A DNA stretch of 64,000 nt from ZC4RG30 sp035556135 (GCA_035556135.1 DATMFO010000003.1:1240001-1304000); one strand, 5' to 3'; shown: positions 8,904-17,489, counted from the stretch's first letter. Numbers and translations are program-made. The notes: generated from the sequence alone by a model not told the origin.

Positions 8904-8957
8904 GCCTGCGACAGGGTGTCGCAGGCGAAAAATTCACCGCCCGCTGGCGACTAGAAT
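8904..8957 (+). promoter_or_regulatory. RegA/PrrA-type operator and promoter of the PepSY gene
   Basis: Positions 8904-8926 form a perfect 10-bp inverted repeat around GGG; its core is GCGAC-N5-GTCGC. RegA/PrrA-family response regulators bind GCGNC-Nx-GNCGC sites. It is followed by TAGAAT at 8952-8957, a good -10, so the repeat lies just upstream of where the -35 would be. The same core occurs before the TonB receptor gene at 12237. Confidence 0.65.
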
Positions 8958-8997
8958 GCCGGCCGTGATCGCCCCCCCGCCTCCCGACCCGCCGCTG

Positions 8998-10347
8998 ATG
9001 TCCGCCGACTCCGCATCGCCCGCGCCGCCTGCCCAGCGGCTGTACCGCACCCTGTGGCGATGGCACTTCTACGCCGGCCTGTTCGTCATTCCCTTCGTCA
9101 TCGTGCTGTCGCTGAGCGGCACCGCGTTCCTGTTCAAGCCGCAGGTCGAGCACTGGGAGGAACGGGCCTTCCGCGGGCTCTCGGCCACTGCCGACCTGGG
9201 CGCGGCCCGGCAGGTCGAAGCCGCCCTGGGCGCCGTGCCGGGCGCCACGTTCCACAGCTACCGCCTGCCGCAGGCGGCCGACGATGCGGCGCTGGTGCAC
9301 CTCGCCCTTCCCGACGGCGGCATGCGCGATGTGTTCGTTGCTCCCGACGGCCGCGTCGTCGGCAACCTCGATGCGAAATGGCGCATTACCGAAGTGGCGC
9401 GACGCATCCACGGCGAGCTGATGCTGGGCCAGCGCGCCAGCTGGCTGGTGGAGCTGGCAGCCTGCTGGGCCATCGTGATGATCCTCACGGGGCTCTACCT
9501 GTGGTGGCCCCGCGGCCGCGGTCCGGCCGGCGTGCTGTGGCCGCGGCGCGCCACGCTGCTGCGCGACCTGCATGCGGTGACGGGATTCTGGGTGGCCACC
9601 CTTGCCTTCGTGCTGCTGCTGACCGGGCTGCCCTGGACAGGCGTGTGGGGCAGCGCCTTCGGCGCCGTGCGGACGCAGATGGGGTGGGTGAAGGGAGCCC
9701 CGCAGTGGAACACCAACACCCCGGAGGGTGCTGCGGGACATGCCGCCCATGACCATGCCGCCATGCACGCCGGACACGAATCGCACGCCAGCCTGGCGCT
9801 GCTCGACACGCTGGTGAGCCGGGGCCAGGCGGAGCGCATGGCCCATCCCGCCGTGGTGCTCGCGCCGGGGGCGGTGCTGTTCGGACCACCCTCCCCCGAC
9901 TGGACGCTCACTTCCACCGCGCAGGACCGCACGCAGGGACTGACCATCAAGTTCGATGCCGCCACGGGGCAGGAAGTCTCGCGTGAGGCCTTCGGCGACC
10001 GTCATGCCATCGACCGCGTGATCGGCTACGGGCAGGCCTGGCATGAAGGCGCGCTGTTCGGCGCAGCCAACCAGCTCATCGGCCTGTTCACGGCACTGGC
10101 CCTGGTCACGCTGGCCAGCACGGGATTCCTGATGTGGCGCCGGCGGCGTCCTGAGGGCGTGCTGGGGGCACCGCCGGTGCCGGCTTTGCGGGGCACGCCG
10201 GCGTTCATCATCGCCATCACACTGTTGCTTGCCGCGCTGCTGCCCCTGCTGGCGGCGTCGCTGGTGCTGCTGTGGCTGGTCGATCTCGCCCTGCCGCGCG
10301 TCAGCCCCGCTGCGGCAGCGTGGCTCGGGCTACGCCGCGCCAACTGA
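8998..10347 (+). CDS. PepSY-associated membrane protein with His-rich loop
   Basis: Protein of 449 residues of the PepSY-associated transmembrane family (PiuB-like), an inner-membrane group tied to iron or other metal uptake, some members acting as reductases for siderophore-bound iron. The N-terminus has W-R-W-H-F-Y-A-G-L-F-V-I-P-F, typical of the first helix. Further membrane segments lie near residues 145-170, 190-215 and 355-380, with two at the C-terminus. Between helices 3 and 4 is a periplasmic insert with a cluster of eight His residues in about 25 (HAAHDHAAMHAGHESH), a plausible Cu, Zn or Fe binding patch. The ATG at 8998 is chosen because TAGAAT at 8952 looks like the -10; the ATG at 8956 overlaps it. 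A RegA-type operator lies upstream, and the neighbours are regAB and a TonB receptor. Confidence 0.82.
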   Translation: MSADSASPAPPAQRLYRTLWRWHFYAGLFVIPFVIVLSLSGTAFLFKPQVEHWEERAFRGLSATADLGAARQVEAALGAVPGATFHSYRLPQAADDAALVHLALPDGGMRDVFVAPDGRVVGNLDAKWRITEVARRIHGELMLGQRASWLVELAACWAIVMILTGLYLWWPRGRGPAGVLWPRRATLLRDLHAVTGFWVATLAFVLLLTGLPWTGVWGSAFGAVRTQMGWVKGAPQWNTNTPEGAAGHAAHDHAAMHAGHESHASLALLDTLVSRGQAERMAHPAVVLAPGAVLFGPPSPDWTLTSTAQDRTQGLTIKFDAATGQEVSREAFGDRHAIDRVIGYGQAWHEGALFGAANQLIGLFTALALVTLASTGFLMWRRRRPEGVLGAPPVPALRGTPAFIIAITLLLAALLPLLAASLVLLWLVDLALPRVSPAAAAWLGLRRAN

Positions 10348-10364
10348 CTGCCACGCCGCAGCGG

Positions 10365-10934
10365 TCATTCTTCCTCGTTGTCCGTGGTCCGCTCCGGACC
10401 CGGCCGCCGTGCCAGCTTGCGCTGCAGTGACCTGCGATGCGTGCCGAGCAGCCGCGCGGCCGCCGAAATGTTTCCCTGCGTTTCTGCCAGCGCCTGCTGG
10501 ATGTGCTCCCACTCCACGCGCGCCAGTGGAATCATGGTGCTCTCGGGTTCCGCGCTCTCCGGGCGCTCCTCGAACAGTGCGCGCACGATGGCATCCGCCG
10601 TGGTCGGCTTCATCAGGTAATGGTGTGCACCGCGCTTGATGGCCTCCACCGCGGTGGCGATGCTGGCGTAGCCGGTGACCAGCAGGATGCGCATGTCCTC
10701 GCGCACGGCCTTCAGGGGCTCGATCAGCTCCAGGCCGGATTCCTCGCCCAGCCTGAGGTCCACCAGTGCGAAGGCCGGGCGGTGCTCGCGCGCCAGCTGC
10801 AGGGCGGCGTCGGCGCTCTGCGCCAGCACGGTGCCAAATCCGCGCTTCTGCAGGGAGCGCTGCAGGGTCATCAGGTACAGCAGGTTGTCGTCCACCAGCA
10901 GTCCGACCTGCGGGGCGTGGCCCTGGTCCGTCAT
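10365..10934 (-). CDS. regA: Redox response regulator, RegA/PrrA/ActR family
   Basis: Protein of 189 residues. The receiver domain has acidic pocket Asp15-Asp16, phosphorylation site Asp59 (L-V-D-L-R), Thr87 and Lys109 (M-K-P). A proline-containing linker leads to a C-terminal Fis-type helix-turn-helix (G-N-I-S-A-A-A-R-L-L-G-T-H-R-R-S-L-Q). The lack of a sigma54 domain and the short linker fit RegA/PrrA/ActR/RoxR, which control respiration, redox-dependent and metal genes. Translation is coupled to regB: the ATG at 10934 overlaps the regB stop. The palindromes at 8904 and 12237 have the binding-site form expected for this family, so both flanking genes are likely direct targets. Confidence 0.92.
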   Translation of the reverse strand: MTDQGHAPQVGLLVDDNLLYLMTLQRSLQKRGFGTVLAQSADAALQLAREHRPAFALVDLRLGEESGLELIEPLKAVREDMRILLVTGYASIATAVEAIKRGAHHYLMKPTTADAIVRALFEERPESAEPESTMIPLARVEWEHIQQALAETQGNISAAARLLGTHRRSLQRKLARRPGPERTTDNEEE

Positions 10935-12169
10935 GCCGACACCACCACTGGCAGGCGGAAGGAAACCACCACGCCCGGTCCATCGACCGCATCCTGCATC
11001 GAGAGCGAGCCGCCGAGCCGCTCCACCGTGGCATGCGACAGCGCAAGGCCAATACCCATCCCGCCCGGCTTGTCGGTGCGGAAGAGCGTGCCGGGCAACA
11101 CCGGCTGCGTGCGGCCGAAACCCGGGCCGTAATCGCGGATCGACGCCTGCATGCCCTGGCCGCTGGACTCGATGTGCAGGTCCACGCGTCGCGCGCCGGC
11201 CTGCTCGCTGGCATCGGCCGCGTTGTTGAGCAATGCCTGGATGAGGTGGCCGACCGCCGGGTCCACTTTCTCCAGCGCCGCGATGGAGCCGGTGCGCCTG
11301 AGGTCGATGGTGGGACGCACCAGGCGCCAGTGTTCGATGGTGCGCTCCATGTCGGCGCCCGTGCGCGGCGCGCGCGCACCAGCCTCGGCGGGACTGGCCA
11401 GTTCGCGCACGCGGTCGCGGCAGGCTTCCAGCAGCGCCCGCATGGTTGCGTAGTCCTCGCGCCTGGCCGGACTGCCGGAATCCGCGCCGAGGTCCTCCAC
11501 CATCAGCATCAGCGTGGCCAGCGGCGTATTGAGCTCGTGCGCCACCGAGGCGGCGTGCGTGGCCAGCGCCGTGATGCCCTCATTGCGCGCGAAGCGCTCC
11601 CTGAGCTGCGCCACTTCCTGCTCGCGCTCCCGCGCCGCCCGCGCCATGCGCGTGAAGAAGATCAGCAGCACCGCCGCGGATACGAGGAAGTTGGCCAGCA
11701 TGCCCACCTTGTGGAGGCTGAAGGCATCGCTGAACACGCCGTGCGCATGCGGCAGCGGTCGCGCCAGCATGGCTGAGACAGCAAAGCCCGCGAGGCTGGC
11801 GGCAGCAGTGAGCCAGATCCAGCGACCCGGCAGCGACAGGATGGACAGCGCGATGGGCAGCAGGAACACGGAGGAGAAGGGATTCTCCACGCCGCCGCTC
11901 CAGCCCACCATCCAGGTGAGCACGAGGACGTCGGCCAGCATGTGGACGAAGACCTCTGCATCCCCTGCCAGCGCGCCGCGTCGCGCCCGCCAGGTGGCGA
12001 AGACATTGAACAGGGCCAGCGCCCCGATGCCGCTCCAGAGTGGCAGCTGCGGCAGCGCCATGCCCACCGGGCCTGTGACGACGACCACCGTGAGCGCCTG
12101 TGCGGCGACGGCGAGCCAGCGCAGGTTGCTGAGCACCAGCAGGCGGTTGGGTGATGTGCGGCGGGTCAT
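10931..12169 (-). CDS. regB: Redox sensor histidine kinase, RegB/PrrB family
   Basis: Protein of 412 residues with about six N-terminal membrane helices, an H-box with His211 (V-A-H-E-L-N-T-P-L) and an ATPase domain (G-M-G-I-G-L-A-L-S near the end). G-G-V-E-N-P-F at 92-98 is the quinone-linked GGxxNPF motif of RegB. Cys251 lies 40 residues after the phospho-His, the same spacing as His225 and the redox-active Cys265 of the Rhodobacter protein. Both known redox-sensing elements are therefore present. The protein should sense quinone and thiol state and control RegA phosphorylation. The ATG at 12169 is chosen because upstream codons look non-coding and TAGAAT at 12183-12178 is a -10 only eight bases away. 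Confidence 0.92.
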   Translation of the reverse strand: MTRRTSPNRLLVLSNLRWLAVAAQALTVVVVTGPVGMALPQLPLWSGIGALALFNVFATWRARRGALAGDAEVFVHMLADVLVLTWMVGWSGGVENPFSSVFLLPIALSILSLPGRWIWLTAAASLAGFAVSAMLARPLPHAHGVFSDAFSLHKVGMLANFLVSAAVLLIFFTRMARAAREREQEVAQLRERFARNEGITALATHAASVAHELNTPLATLMLMVEDLGADSGSPARREDYATMRALLEACRDRVRELASPAEAGARAPRTGADMERTIEHWRLVRPTIDLRRTGSIAALEKVDPAVGHLIQALLNNAADASEQAGARRVDLHIESSGQGMQASIRDYGPGFGRTQPVLPGTLFRTDKPGGMGIGLALSHATVERLGGSLSMQDAVDGPGVVVSFRLPVVVSA

Positions 12170-12177
12170 GCAGCGAA

Positions 12178-12183
12178 ATTCTA
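12178..12183 (-). promoter_or_regulatory. -10 element of regBA, probably a leaderless start
   Basis: TAGAAT on the minus strand ends eight bases before the regB ATG at 12169, so transcription should begin at or beside the start codon. No ribosome binding site is seen. I could not identify a -35 with confidence. Confidence 0.5.
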
Positions 12184-12236
12184 GCGCCTTGGTGCAGACC
12201 ACCATCATCACGCAGCGCCGGTGCCGGCGGACGGAG

Positions 12237-12282
12237 TGCGACACTCGGTCGCATTCTCCAGCCCGGGGGCCACTCCTACAAT
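12237..12282 (+). promoter_or_regulatory. RegA/PrrA-type operator and promoter of the TonB receptor gene
   Basis: TGCGAC (12237-12242) and GTCGCA (12248-12253) form a perfect inverted repeat with five bases between, the GCGAC-N5-GTCGC core also found before the PepSY gene. It abuts the position of the -35 (about 12254-12259, poor sequence) and is followed by TACAAT at 12277-12282, a good -10. A weak -35 beside an operator is typical of an activated promoter. Confidence 0.65.
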
Positions 12283-12290
12283 CTGGCCGC

Positions 12291-14363
12291 ATGTGCCCGC
12301 GAACCTCTGCCGCAGTAACTTCCACGTCATCCGCGAGCCCCGGTGCGGGCAGGTCAGTCGCCGCAGCCATTGCCGCGGTGCTGGCTTCCTCCGGAACACT
12401 GGCAGGCGAAACCGCAGGCACGGAGCAGGCACTTGATCCGGTAGTCGTCACGGCGCAGCGGCTGGAAAGCGGGCTGGAAGTCGAACGGGCCCTCACACCC
12501 GGGGCTGTCACGGTGCTCGACAGTGAGGACCTGCAGCAGCGCAGCGTCACCCAGCTGGCCGACCTGCTCCGCTACGTCCCTGGCGTCTGGGCCGAGAGCT
12601 ACAACGGCAATGACGAGGTCTTCTACTCCAGCCGCGGCTCCAATCTCGACGCCACGGACTACGACAAGAACGGCATCAAGTTCCTGCAGGATGGCCTCCC
12701 CGTCACCACGGCCGACGGCAACAACCACAACCGTGCCCTCGACCCGATGAACGCCCGCTATGTCACGGTCGCGCACGGCGCAAATGCGCTGGCCTACGGG
12801 GCCAGCACGCTGGGGGGCGCCATCGACTTCGCCACGCCCACCGCACGCAACAGCCCGCCCATGGCAGTAGCCGTTTCCGGCGGCAGCTTCGGGCAATGGG
12901 GCGCGCGCACCACGGTGGGCGGCGTGTCCGGGGCGCTCGACGGCCAGCTGGCGGTGGAAACCCAGCAGCGCGATGGCTATCGGGAACACAGCAGCCAGGA
13001 CCGCAGGAACCTGTATGGCAACTTCGGCTGGCAGGCCGGGGAAAATGTCTCCACGCGCTTCTACGGCACCTGGAGCGACTACCACGTGCAGCTGCCGCGC
13101 GAGCTGACGCCGGCGCAGTACCACGCCGATCCGCGCCAGGCACGTGCCGATGCCCTCAGCGGCGATCACAGCAAGTCCGTGGAGGCCTGGCGCCTGGCTT
13201 TCAAGACCACGGTGATGCAAGTGGCCGGCGGCACGCTGGAGCTGGGCGCCTCCCATGAGCGTCAATCCCTTTTTCATCCCATCGTCAGCGGCCAGTTCTT
13301 CAGCCTGCTGATCGACACCGACCACGAGCACAGCGGCGCGATGCTCCGCTGGCGACGCGCCGCCGGATCACACGATGTCGTGCTGGGGGCCAATTACGGC
13401 CTTTCGAAGGTTACCGGCGGCAACTTCGAAAACGATGGCGGTGAGCGCGGCGCCCTGATGGAAACCATCGATGACGACGCCTCCACCCTCGAACTTTTCG
13501 CCCTGGACCGCTGGAACCTCGCGCCGCGCTGGACGCTGGTTTACGGCGGGCAGTTCGTGCAGGCCCGGCGCGACGCCGACGGATTCCGGGCACCCGCCTA
13601 TAACGCCTTCAACCCGCGCCTCGGCGTGATCTTTGCCCTGGACCCGGGCGCCGAGTGGTACGCCAGTGTGGGCCGGGCCTACGAGGCGCCGACCCTCTTC
13701 CAGCTCCGCGACGACACCGCTGGTGCAGGGACCCCGGTGGCGCTGGAGCCCATGAGCGGCGTGGCGATAGAAAGCGGCCTGCGTGGCACCGGCAGTGCCG
13801 GCACCACACGGCTCGCCTGGGAGCTCTCCGGCTACTACATCGCGCTGCGCGATGAAATCCTGTCGCGCGATGTGGACGGCACGAGCCTGGCTACCAACGT
13901 CGACACCAGGCATGCGGGCATCGAGTCCCTGCTCAGTGCCAGCTTCACACTCGGGCACGCTCACCGCATCGAGCCCCTGCTGAGCGCCACCTTCAACGCC
14001 TTCACCTTCGATTCGGATCCGGAATACGGCAACAACCGCCTGCCCTCCGCGCCACGCTGGTTTGCGCGCGGCGAGCTGATGTATGCCCACGCATCCGGCT
14101 TCCGGGCCGGCCCGACATTCGACTTCGCAGGTGGCCGCTACGTGGACTTCAGCAACAGCTACCGCGTGGGCTCCTACGGCCTGCTGGGTGCCCGGGCCAG
14201 CTTCGGCACGGACAACTGGGAAATCTACGCAGAGGGCCGCAACCTGCTGGACAGGCAGTACGTCGCCGCCGTGGTGGTGAAGGACCAGGCCGGTCCGTCA
14301 ACGCAGATGCTGCACCCCGGCGCGCCGCGCGCGGTGTACTTCGGCGCGCGCTACCAGTTCTAG
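12291..14363 (+). CDS. TonB-dependent outer-membrane receptor
   Basis: Protein of 690 residues. A signal peptide (hydrophobic core near residues 21-34) precedes a TonB-box-like D-P-V-V-V-T-A near 48-54. The plug domain follows, with S-V-T-Q-L-A-D-L-L-R-Y-V-P-G-V and A-Y-G-A-S-T-L-G-G-A-I-D-F. A 22-strand-type barrel ends in Y-F-G-A-R-Y-Q-F with a terminal Phe. Substrate cannot be read from sequence; the PepSY membrane protein and the RegB/RegA pair next door point to iron-siderophore or another redox-active metal complex. The only workable ATG (12291) lies eight bases after the -10 TACAAT, so the mRNA is probably leaderless. It diverges from regBA and shares a 121-bp control region. Confidence 0.9.
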   Translation: MCPRTSAAVTSTSSASPGAGRSVAAAIAAVLASSGTLAGETAGTEQALDPVVVTAQRLESGLEVERALTPGAVTVLDSEDLQQRSVTQLADLLRYVPGVWAESYNGNDEVFYSSRGSNLDATDYDKNGIKFLQDGLPVTTADGNNHNRALDPMNARYVTVAHGANALAYGASTLGGAIDFATPTARNSPPMAVAVSGGSFGQWGARTTVGGVSGALDGQLAVETQQRDGYREHSSQDRRNLYGNFGWQAGENVSTRFYGTWSDYHVQLPRELTPAQYHADPRQARADALSGDHSKSVEAWRLAFKTTVMQVAGGTLELGASHERQSLFHPIVSGQFFSLLIDTDHEHSGAMLRWRRAAGSHDVVLGANYGLSKVTGGNFENDGGERGALMETIDDDASTLELFALDRWNLAPRWTLVYGGQFVQARRDADGFRAPAYNAFNPRLGVIFALDPGAEWYASVGRAYEAPTLFQLRDDTAGAGTPVALEPMSGVAIESGLRGTGSAGTTRLAWELSGYYIALRDEILSRDVDGTSLATNVDTRHAGIESLLSASFTLGHAHRIEPLLSATFNAFTFDSDPEYGNNRLPSAPRWFARGELMYAHASGFRAGPTFDFAGGRYVDFSNSYRVGSYGLLGARASFGTDNWEIYAEGRNLLDRQYVAAVVVKDQAGPSTQMLHPGAPRAVYFGARYQF

Positions 14364-14384
14364 GTCGGCGGCCGGGGCCGCGCC

Positions 14385-16622
14385 TCAGGCCGCTGCCAGG
14401 TTCAACGGCTTGGGCCTGCCGATGGCATAACCCTGCACGAAGTCCACGCCCATGGTGCGCGCCGCATCCAGTCCGGCGGCATCCTCCACCTGCTCGGCAA
14501 TCACCTTGAAGTTGAGCGAGCGCGCCAGCTTGATGGTGGCGGTCACCATGGCCTGGTTCACGCTGTCGCGCGCCAGGTTCTTCATGAACGAGCCGTCGAT
14601 CTTCAGGTAGTCCAGCGGCAGGTTCTTCAGCGAAGAGAACGAGCCGATGTTGCTGCCGAAATCATCCAGCGCGAACTGGCAGCCCATGCCGTGCAGCACG
14701 GCCACGAAGCGGCGTGCCGCGTCGAGGTTGGTCACTACCGCGCTCTCGGCGATCTCGAAACACACCTGCGCCGGGTCCACGCCGCTGCGGTCGAAACACT
14801 CCACCACGAAATCCAGGAAGCGCGCGTCGGCCAGGGTCTGGCCGGAGATGTTCACCGCGACGGAATGCCGGCCGGTGAGTGCGATGGCGCCGCGGCCCAG
14901 CGCGGTGAAGGTGGTCTGCACCACCCAGCGGTCCACCAGGCTCATCAGGCGGTAGCGCTCGGCAGCCTTCACCAGTTCCACCGGTGCCAGTTCCTGGCCT
15001 TTCTCGTTGGCCAGGCGCACCAGCACCTCCATGGAAGGACCGGAGTCGTTCTCGCCCCAGGCCGGCATGATGGGCTGCCAGTAGAGGCGGAAGCTGTTGT
15101 CGCGCAGGGCTGTCTGCAGCGTGCGCAGCCACTGGATGTCACCGCTCTGGCGCGCGCTGATCTCATCGCGCGCGGAATACACGGCCACCTTGCCATCGCC
15201 GCGCTTCTTGGCCACGTAGCAGGCGGAGTCGGCGGCGGCGAAAGTCTCTTCCACGGTGCCGCTGTCGCGGGCCAGCTCCACCAGCCCCACGCTGGCGCCG
15301 ATGGTGTGGATGCGGTCCTTCCACACAAAACGGTGCTCGGCCACTGCGCGTGCGAGGTCATCGGCGATCTGCCGGCCCTTGTCCAGCGGACAGCCCGGCA
15401 GCAGCAGCGCGAATTCATCGCCGCCCACGCGGGCCACGGTGTCGGAGTCGCGCACGGCCTGGCGCATCAGCTTGGCCGCCTCGCGCAGCAGCGCATCACC
15501 GGCCTGGTGGCCACTGCTGTCGTTGACCACCTTGAAGTGGTCCAGGTCGATGAAACACATCAAATGCGAGGCCTCGCCCGCATGCGCGCCATCCAGCGCC
15601 TCGGCCAGGCGGCGCTCGAATTCGCGCCGGTTGATCAGCCCCGTGAGCGCGTCATGCGTGGCCTGGTAGGACATCTGCCGCGTGATGCCGCGGATCTCGG
15701 TCACATCATGCAGCAGCACCACCGCACCGGTGATTTCCTCGGTGGCGTTGTCGCTGCTCTTCAGCGGCGTCACGGTAAGTTCGATGGAGCGTTCCGATCC
15801 CGCCTGCCGGGCGAGCAGGAAGGCGCGCCGGCCGAGACCGAAGCTGGCCACGCCACGCAGCGCCAGTTCCACCGGATCCTTCAGCAGCTTGCGGTCGGTC
15901 TCGTCCACCAGGGCCATCACCTGGTCCAGGCCGCGGCCGAGGAGTTTGTCCATGTCCAGGCCCAGCAGCTGTGCCGCCACGGGGTTGGCGTAGTCGATGC
16001 GGCCGGCATGGTCAGTGGTGAGCAATGCCTCGCCCAGCGACTCGAGCACGGTGCGCGAACGCGAGCGCGCACCCAGCGCCTCGAAGATCCCGGTGCCGCC
16101 AGGCGCCGACGCAGTGCTCATGGTGGGAATCACTTCCATGCCATTGAGCAGCACCGCCTTGCCGCCCTCCAGGTCCACCCGCGTCGCGGTGACTTCCAGC
16201 CGCGTCTGCTGGCCCTGCTGGCCGATCAGGTCCAGCTCGAAACGCACCACGGGGTCATCGGCCTGGCAGCGCGCCAGGTGATCCTGCAGCAGCTCGGCCT
16301 CATCCGCCGCGACCAGGCTCCCCAGCTTCCGGCCGACGAGGTTCACGCGGTCGATGCCGACCAGGCGCCCGAACAGCGGATTGGCGTAGAGGATGACGTC
16401 CTCCTTGCAGAGCAGCACGGCTTCGTGCACGGCATCGCCGATCTGCGCAAAGAGGTTGGACTGGGGGGCGGAGGATCCTGTCGGTGCAGCCTGGGCAAGC
16501 TCCAGCGCATGTGCCGCAGCCTGCCCCCGGCGCCATTGCCAGACCAGCAGGATGAGCAGGAGGGCGCCGGCCAGGGCGAGAATGAGGCTGAGAAGCCCGG
16601 GATCCGGCATTTCGTCCTTCAC
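14385..16622 (-). CDS. Membrane-bound PAS-PAS-GGDEF-EAL cyclic-di-GMP protein
   Basis: Protein of 745 residues. One N-terminal membrane helix (about 10-29) is followed by PAS domains at about 58-165 and 188-310. The GGDEF domain has an intact G-G-D-E-F at 400-404 and an allosteric RxxD site (R391-D394) five residues upstream. The EAL domain (about 505-740) has E-V-L at 532-534, Asn591, E-I-A-E near 623-626, D-D-F-G at 653-656 and Lys674. Both domains look catalytically competent, so the protein could make and degrade cyclic di-GMP, with the PAS domains as sensors. The EVL and N-I-G-S-F variants are mild departures. The start may be GTG 16622 or ATG 16610; the latter has AAGGA just upstream. 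It converges on the TonB receptor gene with a 21-bp gap. Confidence 0.92.
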   Translation of the reverse strand: MKDEMPDPGLLSLILALAGALLLILLVWQWRRGQAAAHALELAQAAPTGSSAPQSNLFAQIGDAVHEAVLLCKEDVILYANPLFGRLVGIDRVNLVGRKLGSLVAADEAELLQDHLARCQADDPVVRFELDLIGQQGQQTRLEVTATRVDLEGGKAVLLNGMEVIPTMSTASAPGGTGIFEALGARSRSRTVLESLGEALLTTDHAGRIDYANPVAAQLLGLDMDKLLGRGLDQVMALVDETDRKLLKDPVELALRGVASFGLGRRAFLLARQAGSERSIELTVTPLKSSDNATEEITGAVVLLHDVTEIRGITRQMSYQATHDALTGLINRREFERRLAEALDGAHAGEASHLMCFIDLDHFKVVNDSSGHQAGDALLREAAKLMRQAVRDSDTVARVGGDEFALLLPGCPLDKGRQIADDLARAVAEHRFVWKDRIHTIGASVGLVELARDSGTVEETFAAADSACYVAKKRGDGKVAVYSARDEISARQSGDIQWLRTLQTALRDNSFRLYWQPIMPAWGENDSGPSMEVLVRLANEKGQELAPVELVKAAERYRLMSLVDRWVVQTTFTALGRGAIALTGRHSVAVNISGQTLADARFLDFVVECFDRSGVDPAQVCFEIAESAVVTNLDAARRFVAVLHGMGCQFALDDFGSNIGSFSSLKNLPLDYLKIDGSFMKNLARDSVNQAMVTATIKLARSLNFKVIAEQVEDAAGLDAARTMGVDFVQGYAIGRPKPLNLAAA

Positions 16623-16635
16623 AAGTATCTTCGAG

Positions 16636-16722
16636 CGCGAGAATACCTGAGTCGCCGAATGGCAACAGTCTGGTTGGACATAAGCCGCTTGGGAATAAGA
16701 TCAGCTACCTGATATTCTCGCG
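16636..16722. promoter_or_regulatory. Divergent promoter region with 10-bp inverted repeats
   Basis: CGCGAGAATA at 16636-16645 and its exact reverse complement TATTCTCGCG at 16713-16722 bracket this 125-bp region. Each copy supplies TATTCT as a -10 for the gene it faces. Rightward, TTGGGA (16689-16694) with 18 bases before TATTCT gives a plausible pcm promoter; leftward, TTGCCA lies only 14 bases from its -10. Confidence 0.45.
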
Positions 16723-16747
16723 GACTCACCCGAGGCCCTCCAAGTCC

Positions 16748-17404
16748 ATGAATTCCAGCCTTTCTCCCCGTACCCAGATGACCTACCAGCAGGTGCGCGC
16801 GTGGTCGGTACTCGACCCGCGCACGCTGGCCGTGTTCGAGCGCCTGCCGCGCGAGGATTTCGTCCCTGCGGAGTGGCGCGGCGCTGCCTACGGCGATCTT
16901 GCGATCCCGCTGGGCGACGGCCAGCACATGCTCACGCCCGCGCTGGTGGGCCGCATCCTCCAGGCCGTGGAGCCTGCCCCGCAGGACCGCGTACTGGAGA
17001 TCGGCACCGGCTCCGGCTATCTCACCGCATGCCTCGCACTGCTCGGCCGCTCCGTGCACAGCCTGGAGATCCGCGCCCCGCTGGCGCGCGCGGCGCGCGG
17101 CGCCCTGCAGCGCGCGGGCATCGGCAATGCCGGGATCGAGGAGGCGGATGCCTTTGCCTGGCAGCCGGACGCGCCGGACTACGACGTGATCGTGGTCACC
17201 GGCGCCATGCCCATCTACGACGCCCGCTTCGAGTCCCTGCTGCGGCCCGGCGGGCGCCTGTTCGTGATCACCGGCAGCGCGCCTGTAATGGAAGCGAAGC
17301 TGGTGAGACTTACCGGGCAGCGCAAGCGCGAGGAAACCAGCCTGTTCGAGACCCTGGTGGATCCGCTCGATCATTCCGCCAGCCCCAGTCCGTTCGCCTT
17401 CTGA
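16748..17404 (+). CDS. Protein-L-isoaspartate O-methyltransferase family protein
   Basis: SAM-dependent methyltransferase of 218 residues in the Pcm family. The SAM-binding motif I is V-L-E-I-G-T-G-S-G-Y-L at about 80-90, and the Pcm-like D-G-Q-H-M-L-T-P lies at about 57-64, where true Pcm has G-x-x-I-S-x-P. The family repairs isoaspartyl residues in damaged proteins. This shorter branch is typically found just before tolC in Gammaproteobacteria, as here, and it is uncertain that it repairs isoaspartate. The ATG at 16748 has only a weak site upstream (GAGGCCCTCC). The gene reads towards tolC across a 76-bp gap and may share its transcript. Confidence 0.85.
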   Translation: MNSSLSPRTQMTYQQVRAWSVLDPRTLAVFERLPREDFVPAEWRGAAYGDLAIPLGDGQHMLTPALVGRILQAVEPAPQDRVLEIGTGSGYLTACLALLGRSVHSLEIRAPLARAARGALQRAGIGNAGIEEADAFAWQPDAPDYDVIVVTGAMPIYDARFESLLRPGGRLFVITGSAPVMEAKLVRLTGQRKREETSLFETLVDPLDHSASPSPFAF

Positions 17405-17489
17405 AGGCTGCGGAGGGAACTCGCCGCAGGCCGGCGGGTCTTGGAACTGCCTTCAACCGATACGCAAAGAACAATCCGGGATGCATGCA

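Noticed and set aside
14691..16712. A 673-codon open frame opposite the GGDEF/EAL gene
   Set aside because: The sequence is low-complexity and rich in His, Gln and Arg, which is the antisense shadow of a GC-rich gene. The minus strand has clear PAS, GGDEF and EAL motifs.
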